DNA of 64,000 bases from Paracoccus sp. Z118 (GCF_019061185.1 NZ_JAHQZU010000008.1:90133-154132); one strand, 5' to 3'; counted from the first letter of the stretch, positions 25,201 through 36,113 are shown. Notes: generated by a model not told the origin, from the sequence alone. Numbers and translations: made by a program.

Positions 25201-26217
25201 ATGCGCGACACGATCCGGATAGGCGATTTCACGTTGGACCCGCCGGTGTTCCTTGCGCCGATGGCGGGGATCACCGACCTGCCGTTCCGCCGCGCCGTCG
25301 CCCGCCACAGCGCGGGCGGCGTGGGGCTGGTGGTCAGCGAGATGGTCGCCTCGACCGAGATGGCGACGCCGCGCCCCTCGACCCGCATGGCGGTGCGCGC
25401 CAAGGCGATGGTCGAAGGCGGCGTGCCGGTCAGCGTCCAGATCGCGGGGCGCGAGGCAGGGCCGATGGCCGAAACCGCGCGGATCGTCGCGGGAATGGGC
25501 GCGGGGATCATCGACATCAACATGGGCTGTCCGGCCCGCAAGGTGACGGGCGGGCTTTCCGGCGCGGCGCTGATGCGCAACCTCGACCACGCGCTGACGC
25601 TGATCGATGCGGTGGCAGCAGCCGTGGACCTGCCGGTGACGCTGAAGATGCGGCTGGGCTGGGACGCGGACTGCCTCAACGCGCCCGACCTCGCCCGGCG
25701 GGCGCGGGATGCGGGGGTGCGGATGGTTACCGTCCACGGCCGCACCCGCGCGCAGTTCTATACCGGCAGCGCCGACTGGGTCGCAATCCGCGCCGTGCGC
25801 GAGGCCGTGCCGGACTTGCCGCTGGTCGCCAATGGCGACGTGGTGGACGCGGCCAGCGCGAGGGCGGCGCAGGCGGCGTCGGGCGCGGATGCGGTCATGG
25901 TCGGGCGCGGGGCGCAGGGCGCGCCGTGGCGGCTCGCGCAGATCTCGGCTCAGCTGCACGGAGCGCCCGCCCCGGATGTGCCGCAGGGCGCGGCGCTGGC
26001 CGATACGGTGGCGGCCCATCACGAGGATATCCTGTCCCATTACGGCCGCGATCTCGGCCTGCGCGTCGCCCGCAAGCATCTGGGCTGGTATGCCGAGGCG
26101 AACGGCGCCCCAGATGGCCGCCGCGCCCTGATGGCCGCCGTGACCGAGGCCGAGGCGCGGGCCGCCATCGCCGCCGTCTTCAGCGGCGCGCCGGGCGATG
26201 CGCAGGCCGCCGCATGA
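25201..26217 (+). CDS. dusB: tRNA-dihydrouridine synthase (NifR3/DusB type)
   Basis: FMN enzyme that reduces uridine to dihydrouridine in tRNA. 338 residues with the phosphate and FMN signatures APMAGITDLPFR near 20, NMGCPARKVTGG near 100 with the catalytic Cys, HGRTRAQFYTG near 178 and MVGRGAQGAPW near 235. The ATG follows AGAAGGAACCC. First gene of the classical nifR3-ntrB-ntrC arrangement known from Rhodobacter; the gene stop overlaps the ntrB ATG. The link to nitrogen regulation is one of operon only. Confidence 0.95.
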   Translation: MRDTIRIGDFTLDPPVFLAPMAGITDLPFRRAVARHSAGGVGLVVSEMVASTEMATPRPSTRMAVRAKAMVEGGVPVSVQIAGREAGPMAETARIVAGMGAGIIDINMGCPARKVTGGLSGAALMRNLDHALTLIDAVAAAVDLPVTLKMRLGWDADCLNAPDLARRARDAGVRMVTVHGRTRAQFYTGSADWVAIRAVREAVPDLPLVANGDVVDAASARAAQAASGADAVMVGRGAQGAPWRLAQISAQLHGAPAPDVPQGAALADTVAAHHEDILSHYGRDLGLRVARKHLGWYAEANGAPDGRRALMAAVTEAEARAAIAAVFSGAPGDAQAAA

Positions 26218-27317
26218 GCGGCGCTGCGGACGCCGAGTGGATGGCGCTGCCGCTGCCGGCGCTGCTGTTCGACAAGCAGGGGCGGTTCGCCGCCCTCAAC
26301 GACGCGGCGCAGGCGTGGCTGAACCTGTCGGACCGCTCGGCAGTCGGCCATGCGCCGGACGATCCGCGCTTGGCGAACCGGCTGCGGATCGACCCGGCGC
26401 TGCCGCAGCTTCTTCAGGCGGTGCTGACGGGGGAAGAAAACGTCAGCCGTCCCGCGCTGCGGTGGGAGATCGGGGACCGCGCAGGCGGGTTCGACGTCCG
26501 CATGGCCGCGCTGCATCTCGGCCCGGCCCCGGACGGGCGCGTCTCGGCGCTGATCGTGCCCGCCGCGCCTGTGGGCGAGCATCGCCGCGCTGCCCGCTCG
26601 GCCATCGGCATGGCCGACATGCTGGCGCATGAGATCAAGAACCCGCTCGCCGGGATCAGGGGCGCGGCGCAGCTTCTGGCCGAAGGGCTCGGCTCCGAGG
26701 ACCGCGAGCTTGCCGACCTGATCGTCGCCGAATCCCGCCGGATCGTCGCGCTGCTGGATCAGGTGGAGCGGTTCGGCGACACCTCGGCCCCGAAGCTTCA
26801 GGCGATCAACATCCATGACGTGCTGGACCGCGCCCGCCGCTCGTTCGAGCTGACCGGCACCCACGCGCGGCTGGTGACGGATTACGACCCCTCGCTGCCC
26901 CTCGCGCTCGCCGATCCCGACCTGATCGTTCAGGCGGTGCTGAATCTCATCCGCAACGCCGCCGAGGCGCTGGCCCGCGACGGGCGCGGCTGGGGCGATC
27001 CGCGCGGCCCCGGCACGATCCGCCTGCGCACCCATTACGATGGCGCCCTGCGCCGGGCCGAGGACGACACCCCGCTGCCGCTTCAGGTCGAGATCGAGGA
27101 TGACGGCCCCGGCGTGCCCGACGCCATCGCCGACCAGGTGTTCGATCCCTTCATCTCGGGCCGCGAGAACGGCACCGGGCTGGGGCTCGCGCTGGTCAGC
27201 AAGATCGCCGCCGATCACGGCGCGGGACTGCGGCTCGACAGTCGCCCCGGCCGCACCCTGATCCGCCTTTCGCTTCCCCTCGCCGGAAAGGAGCCCACAT
27301 GGACGGCACGGTCCTGA
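26214..27317 (+). CDS. ntrB: Nitrogen regulation sensor histidine kinase NtrB
   Basis: Cytoplasmic kinase of 367 residues that phosphorylates or dephosphorylates NtrC under PII (GlnB) control. N-terminal PAS domain about 8-115 ([18 protein letters not shown]), H-box with His in [20 protein letters not shown] near 140, N-box [10 protein letters not shown] near 245, G1 EDDGPGVPD and G2 GTGLGLALV near 330. There are no membrane segments, as expected for NtrB. The stop lies 19 bases inside ntrC, so translation is coupled. Confidence 0.95.
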   Translation: MSGAADAEWMALPLPALLFDKQGRFAALNDAAQAWLNLSDRSAVGHAPDDPRLANRLRIDPALPQLLQAVLTGEENVSRPALRWEIGDRAGGFDVRMAALHLGPAPDGRVSALIVPAAPVGEHRRAARSAIGMADMLAHEIKNPLAGIRGAAQLLAEGLGSEDRELADLIVAESRRIVALLDQVERFGDTSAPKLQAINIHDVLDRARRSFELTGTHARLVTDYDPSLPLALADPDLIVQAVLNLIRNAAEALARDGRGWGDPRGPGTIRLRTHYDGALRRAEDDTPLPLQVEIEDDGPGVPDAIADQVFDPFISGRENGTGLGLALVSKIAADHGAGLRLDSRPGRTLIRLSLPLAGKEPTWTARS

Positions 27318-28726
27318 TCGCGGACGACGACCGCAGCATCCGCACGGTGCTGACCCAGGCGCTGACGCGGGCGGGGTGCAAGGTCCACGCGACCGGCAGC
27401 CTCGGCCAGCTTCAGCGCTGGGTCGAGGAGGGGCGGGGCGATCTGGTCGTCACCGACGTGATGATGCCCGACGGCAACGGGCTGGACGTGATGCCCGCCA
27501 TCGCGCGGGTGCGGCCGAACCTGCCGGTGATCGTCATTTCGGCCCAGAACACCATCGTCACCGCGATCCGCGCGACCGAGGCGGACGCCTTCGACTATCT
27601 GCCCAAACCCTTCGATCTGCCCGACCTGATGGCCCGCATCCGCGCGGGCCTGTCCCGCCGCCCCTCGCGCGTCGAGCAGGGGGCGGATGCCGCCCTGCCG
27701 GGCCCCGATCCGGCGATGCCGCTGGTGGGCCACGCGCCGGCGATGCAGGCGCTGTTCCGCACCGTCGCGCGGGTCGTGAACGCCGATCTGCCGGTGATGG
27801 TCACGGGCGAGCCCGGCTCGGGCCGCAGCACGGTGGCGCGGGCGCTGCACGACTATTCCGAACATCAGGGCGGCCCGCTGGTCGTCATCACCCCCGCCGA
27901 TCCGGTCGAGGGGCTGGCCGCCGCCTTTGCCCGGGCGGCGGGGGGCACGCTGCTGGTCGAGGGGCCGGCGGCGATGGAGCCCGCCGCGCAGGCCCGGCTG
28001 GTCGGGCTGATCGAAGCGGCCGAGAACGGGCCCGACGTCTCGCGCCTCCCGCGGCTGGTGGCGACGGCGGGGCCGGACCCGATGGCCGATGTCGCCTCGG
28101 GGCGGCTGCGGCAGGATCTGCACTACCGCCTCGCCGGGGTGACGCTGACGGTCCCGCCGCTGCGCGCCCGCGTGGACGACATCCCGCCGCTGGCGCGGCA
28201 CCTGCTGGCGCGGGCCGCTGGCCTCGGCCTTCCGAAGCGCGACCTTTCGGACGCCGCCGCCGCCGTCCTGCGCGGCTGGCCGTTCCCCGGCAACGTGCGC
28301 GAGCTGGACAACACCGTCCGCCGCCTGGCGCTGGTCGCCAGCGGGCCGGAGATCACCGAGGCTGAAACCCGCGCCGCGCTGGCCGAGAACCCCCCGGACA
28401 CCGGCGGCCGCCATGCTGCGCCGCCGCGGATCGTGCCGCCGGAGACAAGCGCGCCGGCCGCCGGGCAGCAGCCTGAGCGGCTGGGCCGCTCGATCGAGAT
28501 GCATCTGCAACGCTACTTCGACCTGCACGGGGGCGAGCTGCCGCCGCCCGGCCTTTACGACCGCATCCTGCGCGAGGTGGAGCGCCCGCTGATCGAGATC
28601 GCGCTGGACGCGACCGGCGGAAATCAGCTCCGCTGCGCCGAACTTCTGGGAATCAACCGCAATACGCTCAGAAAAAAGGTGAATGACCTGAATATCGAGG
28701 TGACACGCCGCCGTCGTCTGATGTAA
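27299..28726 (+). CDS. ntrC: Nitrogen regulation response regulator NtrC, lacking GAFTGA
   Basis: 475-residue regulator of nitrogen assimilation. Receiver domain 1-120 with the phosphoacceptor Asp53 in VTDVMMP and Lys in LPKPFD near 103. The AAA+ domain is unusual: Walker A reads GEPGSGRST, with Arg in place of the usual Lys; the GAFTGA sigma54 loop is missing; and the Walker B region is [12 protein letters not shown], without the normal DE pair. The C-terminal Fis-type helix-turn-helix ([19 protein letters not shown]) is intact. Rhodobacter capsulatus NtrC also lacks GAFTGA and activates the housekeeping sigma70 polymerase, so the same mode is inferred here. Overlaps ntrB. Confidence 0.95.
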   Translation: MDGTVLIADDDRSIRTVLTQALTRAGCKVHATGSLGQLQRWVEEGRGDLVVTDVMMPDGNGLDVMPAIARVRPNLPVIVISAQNTIVTAIRATEADAFDYLPKPFDLPDLMARIRAGLSRRPSRVEQGADAALPGPDPAMPLVGHAPAMQALFRTVARVVNADLPVMVTGEPGSGRSTVARALHDYSEHQGGPLVVITPADPVEGLAAAFARAAGGTLLVEGPAAMEPAAQARLVGLIEAAENGPDVSRLPRLVATAGPDPMADVASGRLRQDLHYRLAGVTLTVPPLRARVDDIPPLARHLLARAAGLGLPKRDLSDAAAAVLRGWPFPGNVRELDNTVRRLALVASGPEITEAETRAALAENPPDTGGRHAAPPRIVPPETSAPAAGQQPERLGRSIEMHLQRYFDLHGGELPPPGLYDRILREVERPLIEIALDATGGNQLRCAELLGINRNTLRKKVNDLNIEVTRRRRLM

Positions 28727-28808
28727 AACGGTCACAGGTGGCTGGCGCATTGTCGCGTAAAGGTCACATTGAGCCGCGAGACAGCGGCGGGGGCGGGACA
28801 AGGCGGCG

Positions 28809-31085
28809 ATGGCGATGGCGCAGGCGGGGCGCATCCCTTGGGACAGGCTGGCGCGTTTGCGGCGCAGGCGACGGGTGCAGAACGCCGCGACGCTGGGGCT
28901 GGCCGTGCTCGGCCCGGTGCTTGCGGTGGCAACCTTCGCCGTGCTGGGCCCGCTGGACGATGTCGTCGCCAGCACGGCGCTGCGGCTGGTCCTGCTGGCC
29001 GACCTCATCTACCTGATCCTGCTGATCGGCCTCGTCGGGGCGCGGCTCGCCCGGATGGTCATGGCGCGCCGCAACGCCGCCGCCGGATCGCGGCTGCACA
29101 TGCGGCTGGTCGGGGTCTTCGCCGGCATCGCCCTGATCCCCACGGTGCTGGTCGCGCTGTTCGCCGGGCTGACGGTGAATATCGGGCTGGAAGGCTGGTT
29201 CTCGAACCGCGTGCAGTCGGTCGTCTCAAGCTCGCTGGCCGCCGCCGAGGCGTATCAGGAGGAGCACCGCCGCGACCTGGTATCGGACGCGCGGATGCTG
29301 GGCGGCCTGCTCGATGCGGCGGCCGCCGACAATCCGCTGATCGACGACGGCGCCATTCGCGCGCTGCTGTCGCAGGGGCAGGCCCGCATCCAGCGCGGGC
29401 TGCGCGAGGCCTATGTCATCGACGGCTCGGGTGCGATCCGCTCGCGCGGGGAGCGGTCCTATCTCTTCTGGTATGAGGAACCCTCGCCCGCGCAGTTCGA
29501 CGCGGCGACGACCGAAGGGGTGCTGCTGATCCAGGACTGGCAGAACAACGAGTTCCGCGCCCTGGTTCCGCTGGCCGGGCTGATCGACCGCTATCTCTAC
29601 GTCACCCGCGACGTGGACGGGAACCTGCTGGGCCTTCTGGACGAGACCCGCGCGACCGTGGGGCTTTACCAGCAGCTCGAACAGGTCCGCGGGCGGGTGC
29701 TGTTCGAGTTCTCGCTGCTCTATCTGGGCTTTGCGCTGCTGCTGGTGATGGCGGCGATCTGGATGGGGATGTGGTTTGCCGAGCGCCTCTCGCGTCCCAT
29801 CGGACGGCTGGCGGAGGCGTCCGAGCAGGTCGGGCGCGGCAATCTGGACGTGCAGGTGCCCGAGCCCGACACCGGCGACGAGATCCAGACGCTCGGTTCC
29901 AGCTTCAACCGCATGACCCGGCAGCTCAAGCACCAGCGCGAGGAGCTGGTGGCCAGCTACCGCGCCGCAGACGACCAGCGGCGGCTGTTCGACAACGTGC
30001 TGAGTTCGGTCACGCCGGGGGTGGTCGGGCTGGATTCGACGGGCGGCATCGACTTCCTCAACCGCTCGGCCACCCGGCTGGTCGGGCTGGACGCGGAGCG
30101 GGATATCGGCCGCCCCCTGCCCGAGGCGGTGCCCGAGTTCACGGCGCTATTCGAGCGGCTGCGCGGCTCGGTCGCGGAATCGGTGCAGGACGAGATCCGC
30201 GTGACGCGCGAGGGGCGGATCGAAAGCCTGCTGGTCCGCATCGCCGTCCGCCGCGGCGCGGAGGGCGAGATCGAAGGCTATGTGATCGCCTTCGACGACG
30301 TGACCGAGCTTGTCAGTGCGCAGCGCATGGCCGCCTGGGGCGACGTCGCCCGCCGCGTCGCGCACGAGATCAAGAATCCGCTGACCCCGATCCAGCTTTC
30401 CGCCGAGCGCATCCGCCGCAAGTATTCCCGGCTCGCCCCCGATGGCGAGGCGCGCGACGCGCTCGACCAGTATGTCGAGGTCATCATCCGCCAGACCAAC
30501 GACCTGCGCCGGATCGTGGACGAGTTCAGCCGCTTCGCCCGGATGCCCGATCCCGACCGCAAGGAGGTGGACCTCGCCCGGTTGCTGCGCGATTCCATCG
30601 TGCTGCAACGCGACGCCGTTCCGGGAACGCTTCAGACCGACATCCCCGACGAGCCGGTGATCGTCGATTGCGACGCGGGCATGATGGGGCAGGTCTTCAA
30701 CAACCTGCTGAAGAACGCGGCCGAGGCCGTGCGCGACCGCCCGGCGGGCGACTGGACCGGCGAAGTGCGGGTGCAGATGGAAGCGCAGCACGATTCGGTC
30801 GCCATCACCATCACCGACAATGGCGTGGGGCTGCCGCAGGACCGCACCCGGCTGTTCGAGCCCTATGTGACGATGAAGCAGGGCGGCACCGGCCTCGGCC
30901 TGCCGATCGTCAAGAAGATCGTCGAGGAACATGGCGGCAGCCTGACGCTGACCGACGCCGATCCCGACGCGGACGGCCATCGCGGCGCAATGGTCGAAAT
31001 CCGGTTGCCGCGCGAGCGTCAGCCGGTCCGCAAGCTTCAGCCGCGCAAGAACAGGACAGAGCAGGAGGCACAGGCCCATGAGTGA
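28809..31085 (+). CDS. ntrY: Nitrogen sensor kinase NtrY
   Basis: Membrane kinase of 758 residues, partner of NtrX. Predicted helices near 25-45, 58-80, 98-122 and 300-325 enclose a periplasmic region of about 170 residues. After that come a HAMP linker ([18 protein letters not shown]), a PAS domain near 395-495 ([21 protein letters not shown] split by family), and the kinase core with His in [20 protein letters not shown] near 520, the N-box [10 protein letters not shown] and [13 protein letters not shown]. Size and architecture match NtrY. The ATG follows AAGGCGGCG; a second ATG two codons in is possible. The stop overlaps the ntrX ATG by eight bases. Confidence 0.94.
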   Translation: MAMAQAGRIPWDRLARLRRRRRVQNAATLGLAVLGPVLAVATFAVLGPLDDVVASTALRLVLLADLIYLILLIGLVGARLARMVMARRNAAAGSRLHMRLVGVFAGIALIPTVLVALFAGLTVNIGLEGWFSNRVQSVVSSSLAAAEAYQEEHRRDLVSDARMLGGLLDAAAADNPLIDDGAIRALLSQGQARIQRGLREAYVIDGSGAIRSRGERSYLFWYEEPSPAQFDAATTEGVLLIQDWQNNEFRALVPLAGLIDRYLYVTRDVDGNLLGLLDETRATVGLYQQLEQVRGRVLFEFSLLYLGFALLLVMAAIWMGMWFAERLSRPIGRLAEASEQVGRGNLDVQVPEPDTGDEIQTLGSSFNRMTRQLKHQREELVASYRAADDQRRLFDNVLSSVTPGVVGLDSTGGIDFLNRSATRLVGLDAERDIGRPLPEAVPEFTALFERLRGSVAESVQDEIRVTREGRIESLLVRIAVRRGAEGEIEGYVIAFDDVTELVSAQRMAAWGDVARRVAHEIKNPLTPIQLSAERIRRKYSRLAPDGEARDALDQYVEVIIRQTNDLRRIVDEFSRFARMPDPDRKEVDLARLLRDSIVLQRDAVPGTLQTDIPDEPVIVDCDAGMMGQVFNNLLKNAAEAVRDRPAGDWTGEVRVQMEAQHDSVAITITDNGVGLPQDRTRLFEPYVTMKQGGTGLGLPIVKKIVEEHGGSLTLTDADPDADGHRGAMVEIRLPRERQPVRKLQPRKNRTEQEAQAHE

Positions 31086-32466
31086 CATTCTGATCGTCGA
31101 TGACGAACGCGACATCCGCGAGCTGATCGCGGACATCCTTCAGGACGAGGGCTTCGCCACCCGCACGGCCGCCAACAGCGACGAGGCGCTGGCCGCCGTG
31201 AACGCGGCCGAGCCGGGGCTGATGATCCTCGACATCTGGCTGAAGGACAGCCGGATGGACGGTCTGGACATCCTCAAGCACGCGAAGACCAACAACCCCG
31301 ATGTGCCGGTGGTCATCATTTCGGGCCACGGCAATATCGAGATCGCGGTCGCCGCGATCCGGCAGGGGGCGTATGATTTCATCGAAAAGCCGTTCAACAT
31401 CGACCAGTTGTTGGTGGTGATCCGGCGGGCGATGGAAACCAGCCGCCTGCGGCGCGAGAATGCCAGCCTGCGCCGGCGCGACAACGCGATGGGCGAGATG
31501 CTGGGCCAGTCGGCCCCGTTCCGGCGGCTGCGCGACAATCTCGACAAGGTGGCGCGGTCGAACGGGCGGGTGATGCTGACCGGCGAGCCGGGCGCGGGCA
31601 AGGAGCTCGCCGCCCGCTACATCCACGCCCACAGCAACCGGACCGACGCGCCCTTTGTCACCGTCCCCTGCGCCACCATCGAACCCGAGCGGATGGAGGA
31701 GGTGCTGTTCGGCCGCGAATCCGCCGAGCGGGGGGTGGAGCCCGGTCTGCTGGAGCAGGCGCATGGCGGGGTGATCTATTTCGATGAGGTCGCCGACATG
31801 CCGCTGGGCACCCAGCCCAAGATCCTGCGGGTGCTGACCGAGCAGCAGTTCCAGCGTTCCGGCGGGACCGACAAGGTGCGGGTGGACCTGCGCGTCATCA
31901 GTTCCACCACCCGCGACCTGCCGGTCGAGATCGAGGCCGGCCGCTTCCGGCAGGAGCTTTACGACCGGCTGAACGTCGTTCCCATCGCGGTGCCCTCGCT
32001 CGCCGACCGGCGCGAGGATATCGGCGTTCTGGCGCAGCATTTCATCGCGCAGTTCAACGCCACGCAGGGCTTGCCGCTGCGCGATCTGCCGGACGACACG
32101 GTGACGGTGCTGCACACGATGCGCTGGCCCGGCAACATCCGCCAGCTGCGCAACGTGATCGAGCGGGTGCTGATCCTCGGCGAAGGGAACGGCCCGATCC
32201 AGCCCGCCGAGCTTGAACCGCAGGGCAACGGCGACGAGCAGGGCGAGGCGATGACGCTGGGTCCGCGCATCACCAGCCTGTCGCTGCGCGAGGCGCGCGA
32301 GCTGTTCGAGCGGGAATACCTGCTGGCCCAGATCGACCGCTTCGGCGGCAACATCAGCCGCACCGCCCATTTCGTCGGCATGGAGCGCAGCGCCCTGCAC
32401 CGCAAGCTGAAGTCGCTGGGCGTGGTCGGCGGCATCCGCGCGGAAGAGGAGATGATGGCGAAGTAG
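31078..32466 (+). CDS. ntrX: Nitrogen response regulator NtrX, lacking GAFTGA
   Basis: 462 residues. The receiver has the phosphoacceptor Asp52 in LDIWLKDSRMDG and Lys in FIEKPFN near 105. The AAA+ domain keeps Walker A (GEPGAGKE) and Walker B (GGVIYFDEVADMP), but the place of GAFTGA is filled by FGRESAERGVEPG, so a sigma54 contact is unlikely. The C-terminal DNA-binding helix-turn-helix reads GGNISRTAHFVGMERSALHRKLK. In relatives NtrYX responds to nitrogen and redox and controls envelope functions. The start overlaps ntrY. No gene lies in the next 266 bases before the convergent hflX. Confidence 0.95.
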   Translation: MSDILIVDDERDIRELIADILQDEGFATRTAANSDEALAAVNAAEPGLMILDIWLKDSRMDGLDILKHAKTNNPDVPVVIISGHGNIEIAVAAIRQGAYDFIEKPFNIDQLLVVIRRAMETSRLRRENASLRRRDNAMGEMLGQSAPFRRLRDNLDKVARSNGRVMLTGEPGAGKELAARYIHAHSNRTDAPFVTVPCATIEPERMEEVLFGRESAERGVEPGLLEQAHGGVIYFDEVADMPLGTQPKILRVLTEQQFQRSGGTDKVRVDLRVISSTTRDLPVEIEAGRFRQELYDRLNVVPIAVPSLADRREDIGVLAQHFIAQFNATQGLPLRDLPDDTVTVLHTMRWPGNIRQLRNVIERVLILGEGNGPIQPAELEPQGNGDEQGEAMTLGPRITSLSLREARELFEREYLLAQIDRFGGNISRTAHFVGMERSALHRKLKSLGVVGGIRAEEEMMAK

Positions 32467-32732
32467 GGACGCGGCCGGCTGCACGCGATGCGCAGAACCA
32501 CGCATCCTGCGCAGCCGCCGCGGCGGCCGGGTTCCTGCGCATCATCGCCATGCGTGGCGCGGCGTGAAACTGCTCGCCCGCTTTTCCCTCACATCGTCAG
32601 AGGCGGCTCGGTGCCGCAGGTCGTGTGCCCTGCACGCACCGATTGCGCCATTTCCGAACTTCGCGAAGCAGCGCGGCATAATGTCCGGGCGAATGACTCG
32701 TCACCCTGCCGGATGCGCGGCCCTCCGCTGGA
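32467..32732. other. Gene-free region between ntrX and hflX
   Basis: 266 bases between convergent genes. It has a 14-base palindrome GCCGCCGCGGCGGC (32514-32527) and related GC repeats, but no T-run and no supported ORF. A small RNA or a terminator is possible, but nothing firm is visible. Confidence 0.4.
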
Positions 32733-34133
32733 TCAGTCGCGCCCCAGCGGGTCCCACCCGCCCGGCATTGGCGGCGGATCGTCGTCCTCGTCGTCCGCCT
32801 GATGGCTGCCCGCGCCGTCCAGCGCCTCGAACGCGGTCTGCTGGCGGCTGGTCCACGAGACATGCATCCGCTGCCCGTCTTCGGTCGCCTCCTCACGCCG
32901 CACGACGCCCGCGCCGTGCAGCCACGCGCGGCGGCGGCCGTCCGTGAACGGGATCGTCACCACGCCGTCATGGCGCGGCTCGTCCAGCACGTCCGACAGC
33001 CGCGCGTCGATGGCGGCGACCAGATCGTCCAGCCCCTCGCCGGACAGCGCCGATACCGCCTGCACATCCGCCCGCCGCGCGTCGGTGCGGCGCAGCCCGG
33101 CGCGGATGTCGGGCGACAGCGCGTCGATCTTGTTCCAGACCTCGATCAGCGCCACGTCCTCCTCGACCCCGAGGCTTTCGAGGATCTCGCCGACGTCGGC
33201 GGCCTGCTCCTCGGTCTCGGGGTGGCTGATGTCGCGGACATGCAGGATCAGGTCAGCCTCCAGCACCTCCTCCAGCGTGGCGCGGAAGGCGGCGACGAGT
33301 TCAGGCGGCAGGTCCGAAATGAACCCCACCGTGTCCGACAGGATGATCCGCCGCCCCCGCGCCTCGCCATCGGCCGAGGGCAGGTTGATCGCCCGCATCG
33401 TCGGGTCGAGCGTGGCGAACAGCATGTCCTTGGCCAGCACGTCGGCCCCGGTCAGGCGGTTGAACAGGGTGGATTTGCCCGCGTTGGTGTAACCGACCAG
33501 CGCGACGATGGGATAGGGCACCTTGGCCCGCGCGGCGCGGTGCAGGGTGCGGGTCTTGACCACCCTTTCGAGCTGCCGGCGCAGGCGGACCATCTGGTCG
33601 TCAATGGCGCGGCGGTCGGCCTCGAGCTGCGTCTCGCCGGGGCCGCCGACGAAGCCGAAGCCGCCCCGCTGCCGTTCGAGGTGGGTCCAGGCGCGGACCA
33701 GCCGCGTGCGCTGATAGCTGAGCGCCGCAAGTTCCACCTGCAGCACGCCTTCGCGCGTCCGGGCGCGGTCGGCGAAGATTTCAAGGATCAGCCCGGTGCG
33801 GTCGAGAATCTTGACGTCCCATTCCTTTTCCAGGTTCCGCTGCTGGACCGGGGTGAGAGGGCCGTCAACCAGCACCAGCTCGGCCTCGGCCTCGTTCACC
33901 GCTGCGCCAAGCTCATCCAGCTTGCCCGACGAGAACAGCGTTCCAGGAGAGGGCTTGCGCAGCTTCGCCACGCTTTCCCCGACGACCTGGATCGCGGGCA
34001 GGGCGCGGGCCAGCGCCACCGCTTCCTCGAGCGCAAGCTCGGGCGAGCGGCGTTGGCCGCGCCGATCGCCAAGATCGGGATGGACGACGAAGGCGCGGGT
34101 CGGCTCGGCCGCGGTTGGCTGGTTCTCGGGCAA
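32733..34133 (-). CDS. hflX: Ribosome-splitting GTPase HflX
   Basis: GTPase of 466 residues that splits stalled ribosomes after stress. N-terminal HflX domain with VDGPLTPVQQRNLEKEW near 100 and GPGETQLEADRR near 170; G domain with G1 GYTNAGKST, G2 and switch region FATLDPTMR, G3 DTVGFI, and G4 NKID. The frame begins at TTG, directly after the hfq TGA (TGATTG), so translation is probably coupled to hfq. No closer ATG in the right frame exists. Ends near 266 gene-free bases. Confidence 0.93.
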   Translation of the reverse strand: MPENQPTAAEPTRAFVVHPDLGDRRGQRRSPELALEEAVALARALPAIQVVGESVAKLRKPSPGTLFSSGKLDELGAAVNEAEAELVLVDGPLTPVQQRNLEKEWDVKILDRTGLILEIFADRARTREGVLQVELAALSYQRTRLVRAWTHLERQRGGFGFVGGPGETQLEADRRAIDDQMVRLRRQLERVVKTRTLHRAARAKVPYPIVALVGYTNAGKSTLFNRLTGADVLAKDMLFATLDPTMRAINLPSADGEARGRRIILSDTVGFISDLPPELVAAFRATLEEVLEADLILHVRDISHPETEEQAADVGEILESLGVEEDVALIEVWNKIDALSPDIRAGLRRTDARRADVQAVSALSGEGLDDLVAAIDARLSDVLDEPRHDGVVTIPFTDGRRRAWLHGAGVVRREEATEDGQRMHVSWTSRQQTAFEALDGAGSHQADDEDDDPPPMPGGWDPLGRD

Positions 34134-34367
34134 TCAGTCGTCGCCTTCATAAAGGCTGATGGGCTGGCCCGGCATGATGGTCGAGATCGCGTGCTTGTAG
34201 ACGAGCTGCGACTGGCCATCGCGGCGCAGGAGCACACAGAAGTTGTCGAACCAGGTGATGACGCCCTGCAGCTTGACCCCGTTGATCAGGAAGATCGTCA
34301 CCGGGACCTTCGCCTTGCGAACGTGGTTGAGGAACGCATCCTGAAGGTTCTGCTTGTCGCCAGCCAT
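34134..34367 (-). CDS. hfq: RNA chaperone Hfq
   Basis: 77-residue Sm-like protein that pairs small RNAs with mRNAs and affects nitrogen-fixation gene expression in relatives. Sm1 motif covers [21 protein letters not shown], and Sm2 is [12 protein letters not shown], the alphaproteobacterial form of the usual YKHAIST. The start [18 protein letters not shown] is canonical. It is followed immediately by hflX, the widely conserved hfq-hflX pair, and lies close to ntrYX and trkAH as in Rhodobacter and Azorhizobium. Confidence 0.97.
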   Translation of the reverse strand: MAGDKQNLQDAFLNHVRKAKVPVTIFLINGVKLQGVITWFDNFCVLLRRDGQSQLVYKHAISTIMPGQPISLYEGDD

Positions 34368-34472
34368 CGGCGCTCACCTTTTTGTTGTTGGTCGTCAGAC
34401 AGAATCACATTTAGGCGAGCCGCCCCGGCCGCGCAAGAACTGCTCCCTGCGCGCGGGGACCGGTGTTGCAGG

Positions 34473-36086
34473 TTAACGCCGCCATAATCCCGGCGAGAAC
34501 AGCGCCAGAAGCGCCAGCGTCTCGATGCGCCCGGCGACCATCGCGCCGGCCAGCACCGACTTGGTCAGCACCGACAACCCGGCCCAGCCCGCCCAGGGGG
34601 CGCTTGCGCTGCCCGCATCGGCCTGAAAGGCGGGCATCATCGGGATCGCCTCGGCCAGCGGGCCGGTGTTGGTCAGGGCGGCGACCGACAGCATCGTCGC
34701 CGTCTCGATCGGGATCGGGCGGATCGAGACCAGCACCACCACCAGCGCGATCGACATGGCGAACAGCATGAAGAAGATGAAGGCGAGATAGGCCCCGCCC
34801 TCGCGCAGCTGCCGCTCGCGCGGGCCGCCGCCCGCGACCGACGCGGGGTGGACGATCCTTTCCAGCTCGCGCTGGCCGTGCCGGGCAAGCGCATAGACGC
34901 GCAGCAGCTTGACCCCGCCTGCCGTGGTGGCCACGCCGCCGCCCATCATCGTCAGCCCCGCCAGCATCAGCCCCGGCGCGGTCAGCCCGGACCACGCCCG
35001 CGCCCCTTCCCAGTGGACCGAGGTCCAGCCGGTCGTGGTCAGGAACGACAGCGCGCTGAACGCCGCGCCCCATGCGGCGGCCACCGCCCGCGCCAGACCG
35101 CCGATGATCGTCGGCGCCGCAGGCTCGGGCGGGGCGACCGGAGCCACGGCCCCCAGCGCGCCCAGCAGCGGCCGGACGACCAGCACCAGCGCCACAAGCG
35201 CGACCAGCGCGGCGGCCATCCGCAGCTCGGGGTCGGTGCGCAGACGCGGCGTCGTGCGCAGCTCGTCCCCGCCGGGCCAGAGCCGCCGCGTCAGCGCGGG
35301 CAGCAGGAACAGGGCGATGACGAACTCGGCCGCGACGCCGCCCGTCGGCGCGCCCACCGGCCCGGTAACGGGCGAGATGCCGCTGGTCGAGAGCGTGCCC
35401 ATCGCCCGGCACAGCGCCACCAGCGCGCTGTCGCCCGCGACCAGCAGCGCCAGCCACAGAGCAATGGTCAGCCCGGCATAGATCGGCGCGATCTCGGCCC
35501 CCCAGCGCCACATCCGGTGCCCCGGATCGGCTGAGATGCGGCGGATCAGGGCATCCGGCTGCGCCCCCCGCGGGGTCGCGGCGCCGGGACGGGCCCCGGT
35601 GTCCGACACGATCTCGAACCCGCCCACATGCATCGGCGCCAGCAGGGCGATGGCGGCCACGAGGATGAACAGCCCGCCCATCCACCCGGCGAGCGCGCGC
35701 CACAGATGCAGGCTGGGAGCCAGCAGGTCGGGCGCATAGAGCGTCGCGCCGGTGGTCGTCAGGCAGGACAGCATCTCCCACCACGCATTGAACAGCCCCG
35801 TGTCGGGCAGCGCGGCGGCGAGCGGGATGGCCATCAGCAGCGGAAGCAGCAGATAGACGCCCAGCATCGTCGGCAGGACGCCGCGCCGGCGGTCGGCCGT
35901 GGCCCGGCCGCCCATCGCCAGCGCCAGCAGCCCGGTGACGACCGTGGCCGCGATGCCGGTATGCAGGAAGATCCGGGCCAGCGGCGCGTTGCCGACCACC
36001 GCCGCATGCAGCGCCGGGACCAGCATCGCCAGCGACGTGAGCGCCGCGAGCTGCAGGATGATCGGCAGGCGCACCAGTGGCTTCAT
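34473..36086 (-). CDS. trkH: Potassium uptake channel subunit TrkH
   Basis: Membrane subunit of the Trk potassium uptake system, 537 residues with about 10-12 helices. Selectivity-filter type segments are visible as SCLTTTGATLY near 108, GTLSTSGISPV near 230, SFLTTTGWTSV near 350 and ALTNTGPLAEA near 465. The P1 segment FLTTTGW and MMGGGVATTAGGVKLLR are family landmarks. It forms a pair with trkA upstream (27 bases apart) on the minus strand, so they are co-transcribed. Confidence 0.93.
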   Translation of the reverse strand: MKPLVRLPIILQLAALTSLAMLVPALHAAVVGNAPLARIFLHTGIAATVVTGLLALAMGGRATADRRRGVLPTMLGVYLLLPLLMAIPLAAALPDTGLFNAWWEMLSCLTTTGATLYAPDLLAPSLHLWRALAGWMGGLFILVAAIALLAPMHVGGFEIVSDTGARPGAATPRGAQPDALIRRISADPGHRMWRWGAEIAPIYAGLTIALWLALLVAGDSALVALCRAMGTLSTSGISPVTGPVGAPTGGVAAEFVIALFLLPALTRRLWPGGDELRTTPRLRTDPELRMAAALVALVALVLVVRPLLGALGAVAPVAPPEPAAPTIIGGLARAVAAAWGAAFSALSFLTTTGWTSVHWEGARAWSGLTAPGLMLAGLTMMGGGVATTAGGVKLLRVYALARHGQRELERIVHPASVAGGGPRERQLREGGAYLAFIFFMLFAMSIALVVVLVSIRPIPIETATMLSVAALTNTGPLAEAIPMMPAFQADAGSASAPWAGWAGLSVLTKSVLAGAMVAGRIETLALLALFSPGLWRR

Positions 36087-36113
36087 GCTCGCGTCACCTT
36101 TCCGGGCGGCCGG

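Noticed and set aside
32514..32527. GC palindrome as a terminator of ntrX
   Set aside because: No following T-run; palindromes of this kind are common in GC-rich DNA.
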